From Phenylobacterium sp. (lineage in GTDB: Bacteria > Pseudomonadota > Alphaproteobacteria > Caulobacterales > Caulobacteraceae), in contig NZ_JAUSCJ010000010.1 of assembly GCF_030651185.1 (NCBI RefSeq), positions 1 through 64,000 on the forward strand: a stretch of 64,000 bases of DNA. Direction: 5' to 3'. Position numbers and translations under genes: made by a program. Shown piece after piece: positions 63,426-64,000 of the stretch. Below the pieces are notes generated by a model, which was given only the letters and a program-made list of their open reading frames with translations, did not search any database and was not told the DNA's origin. Each line of letters starts with the position of its first letter. Within the stretch, counting starts at the first letter, position 1.

Positions 63426-64000
63426 GGGCCGAACCGCGGGTCCCCGCCGACGCCCTTGCCGCCATCCGCGCGCCGCTGAGTGAGGGCGCCTCAAGCGTCG
63501 ACGCCCCGATCCTGCAGCCGCTGGGCTTGCTGCTGGAACTGGCGGGCGAGGCGATGCGCGCCCGCCTGTTCGTGGTCCAGGCCGAGGGCGGGCAGGAACA
63601 GTGCCTGCGCCCCGACTTCACCGTGCCGGTCACCCGCCAGCACCTGGAGAGCGGCGCCGTCTCGGGCCGCTACTACTACGAGGGCAAGGCCTTCCGCGCC
63701 TCGCCCGATCATCCTGGGCGGGCCGAGGAGTTCGTGCAGATCGGCCTGGAGCGCTTCGACGCCGCCGGGACGGTGGAATCCGACGCCGAGATCGCCGCCC
63801 TGGCCTGGAAGTCGGCCGTCGCCGGGGGGCGGGACGACCTGCTGCTGTGGCTGGGCGACATCGGCCTGTTCGCGGCGTTCGTGGACGGACTGGAACTGGC
63901 GCCGTCCCTGGCCGCGCGCCTGAAGCGGGCCGCCTCCCGGCCCCGTCTGCTGCAGGCTGAACTGGCCCGCGCTGGCGCGGAAGCCAAGCCCGTCGCGGGC
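63422..64000 (+). CDS. hisZ: ATP phosphoribosyltransferase regulatory subunit (partial)
   Basis: The frame is open at the right edge after 193 codons. It starts at the GTG at 63422, overlapping the hisS stop (GTGA). It is a HisRS paralogue without aminoacylation residues: CLRPDFTVPVTRQHLESG and YYYEGKAFRASPDHPGRAEEFVQIGLERF match HisZ. It activates the short form of HisG, which is expected just downstream. The coupling of hisS to hisZ explains why a histidine sensor would sit before hisS. Confidence 0.92.
   Translation, partial: MRAEPRVPADALAAIRAPLSEGASSVDAPILQPLGLLLELAGEAMRARLFVVQAEGGQEQCLRPDFTVPVTRQHLESGAVSGRYYYEGKAFRASPDHPGRAEEFVQIGLERFDAAGTVESDAEIAALAWKSAVAGGRDDLLLWLGDIGLFAAFVDGLELAPSLAARLKRAASRPRLLQAELARAGAEAKPVAG

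Overview
The window is one stretch of a high-GC alphaproteobacterial chromosome. A member of the Caulobacteraceae (Caulobacter/Phenylobacterium group) is the best fit. The reasons are the putative 6S RNA-fthC-ymdB block, groESL under a CIRCE element, a SapC homologue, a large Oar-like TonB receptor, an alpha-type HisRS heading a hisS-hisZ operon, and the common GTGA/ATGA overlaps and alternative start codons. Genes are dense, and no phage, insertion sequence, tRNA, rRNA or CRISPR was seen.

Layout. 1-1082: end of an aromatic-acid ring-cleavage operon (FAH-family hydrolase, zeta-class GST isomerase). 1320-8661 (minus): alpha-2-macroglobulin and PBP1C, the usual envelope-defence pair. 8988-12786: a small protein, an M2 peptidase and a TadG-like vWA protein. 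12806-14568: putative 6S RNA, fthC and ymdB. 14713-18126: hybrid histidine kinase, EF-hand protein, tautomerase, holin-like membrane protein. 18230-20343: groESL with promoter and CIRCE. 20446-22813: exported protein, VOC protein, acyl-CoA dehydrogenase. 22875-24877 (minus): Tat-exported flavin amine oxidase directly coupled to a cytochrome c. 25035-28953: transglutaminase-like protein, then a tightly packed run of two TauE/SafE permeases, a GNAT and a Nudix hydrolase. 28978-37075: SDR, alkylsulfatase-like MBL protein, DUF6265-like protein, tadA, rluB, rsmD, yjhX, hybrid kinase. 37255-42690 (minus): PAS/GAF hybrid kinase, 2OG-Fe(II) oxygenase, CPA2 antiporter. 42811-46461: 3-oxoacid CoA-transferase, periplasmic MsrA, GT39 transferase. 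46566-52128: TonB receptor and aguAB (agmatine to putrescine). 52251-57695: acid phosphatase, MaoC hydratases, SapC, ScsB-like thiol transporter. 57794-61587: hypothetical protein, pgi, two SDRs. 61588-64000: a histidine-rich leader peptide with attenuator-like stems, then hisS and hisZ (cut by the window end).

The most notable signals are non-coding. (1) A 25-codon leader with seven His codons lies before hisS-hisZ, followed by three mutually exclusive stems. (2) A family of twin-hairpin repeats has outer arms that carry the stop codons of the flanking genes. (3) Long inverted-repeat elements recur, one of them a nested perfect palindrome and another overlapping the start of pbpC. (4) A 10-codon ORF with a strong ribosome-binding site stands alone upstream of yjhX.

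All functional names are read from motifs, length and context. No database search was run.
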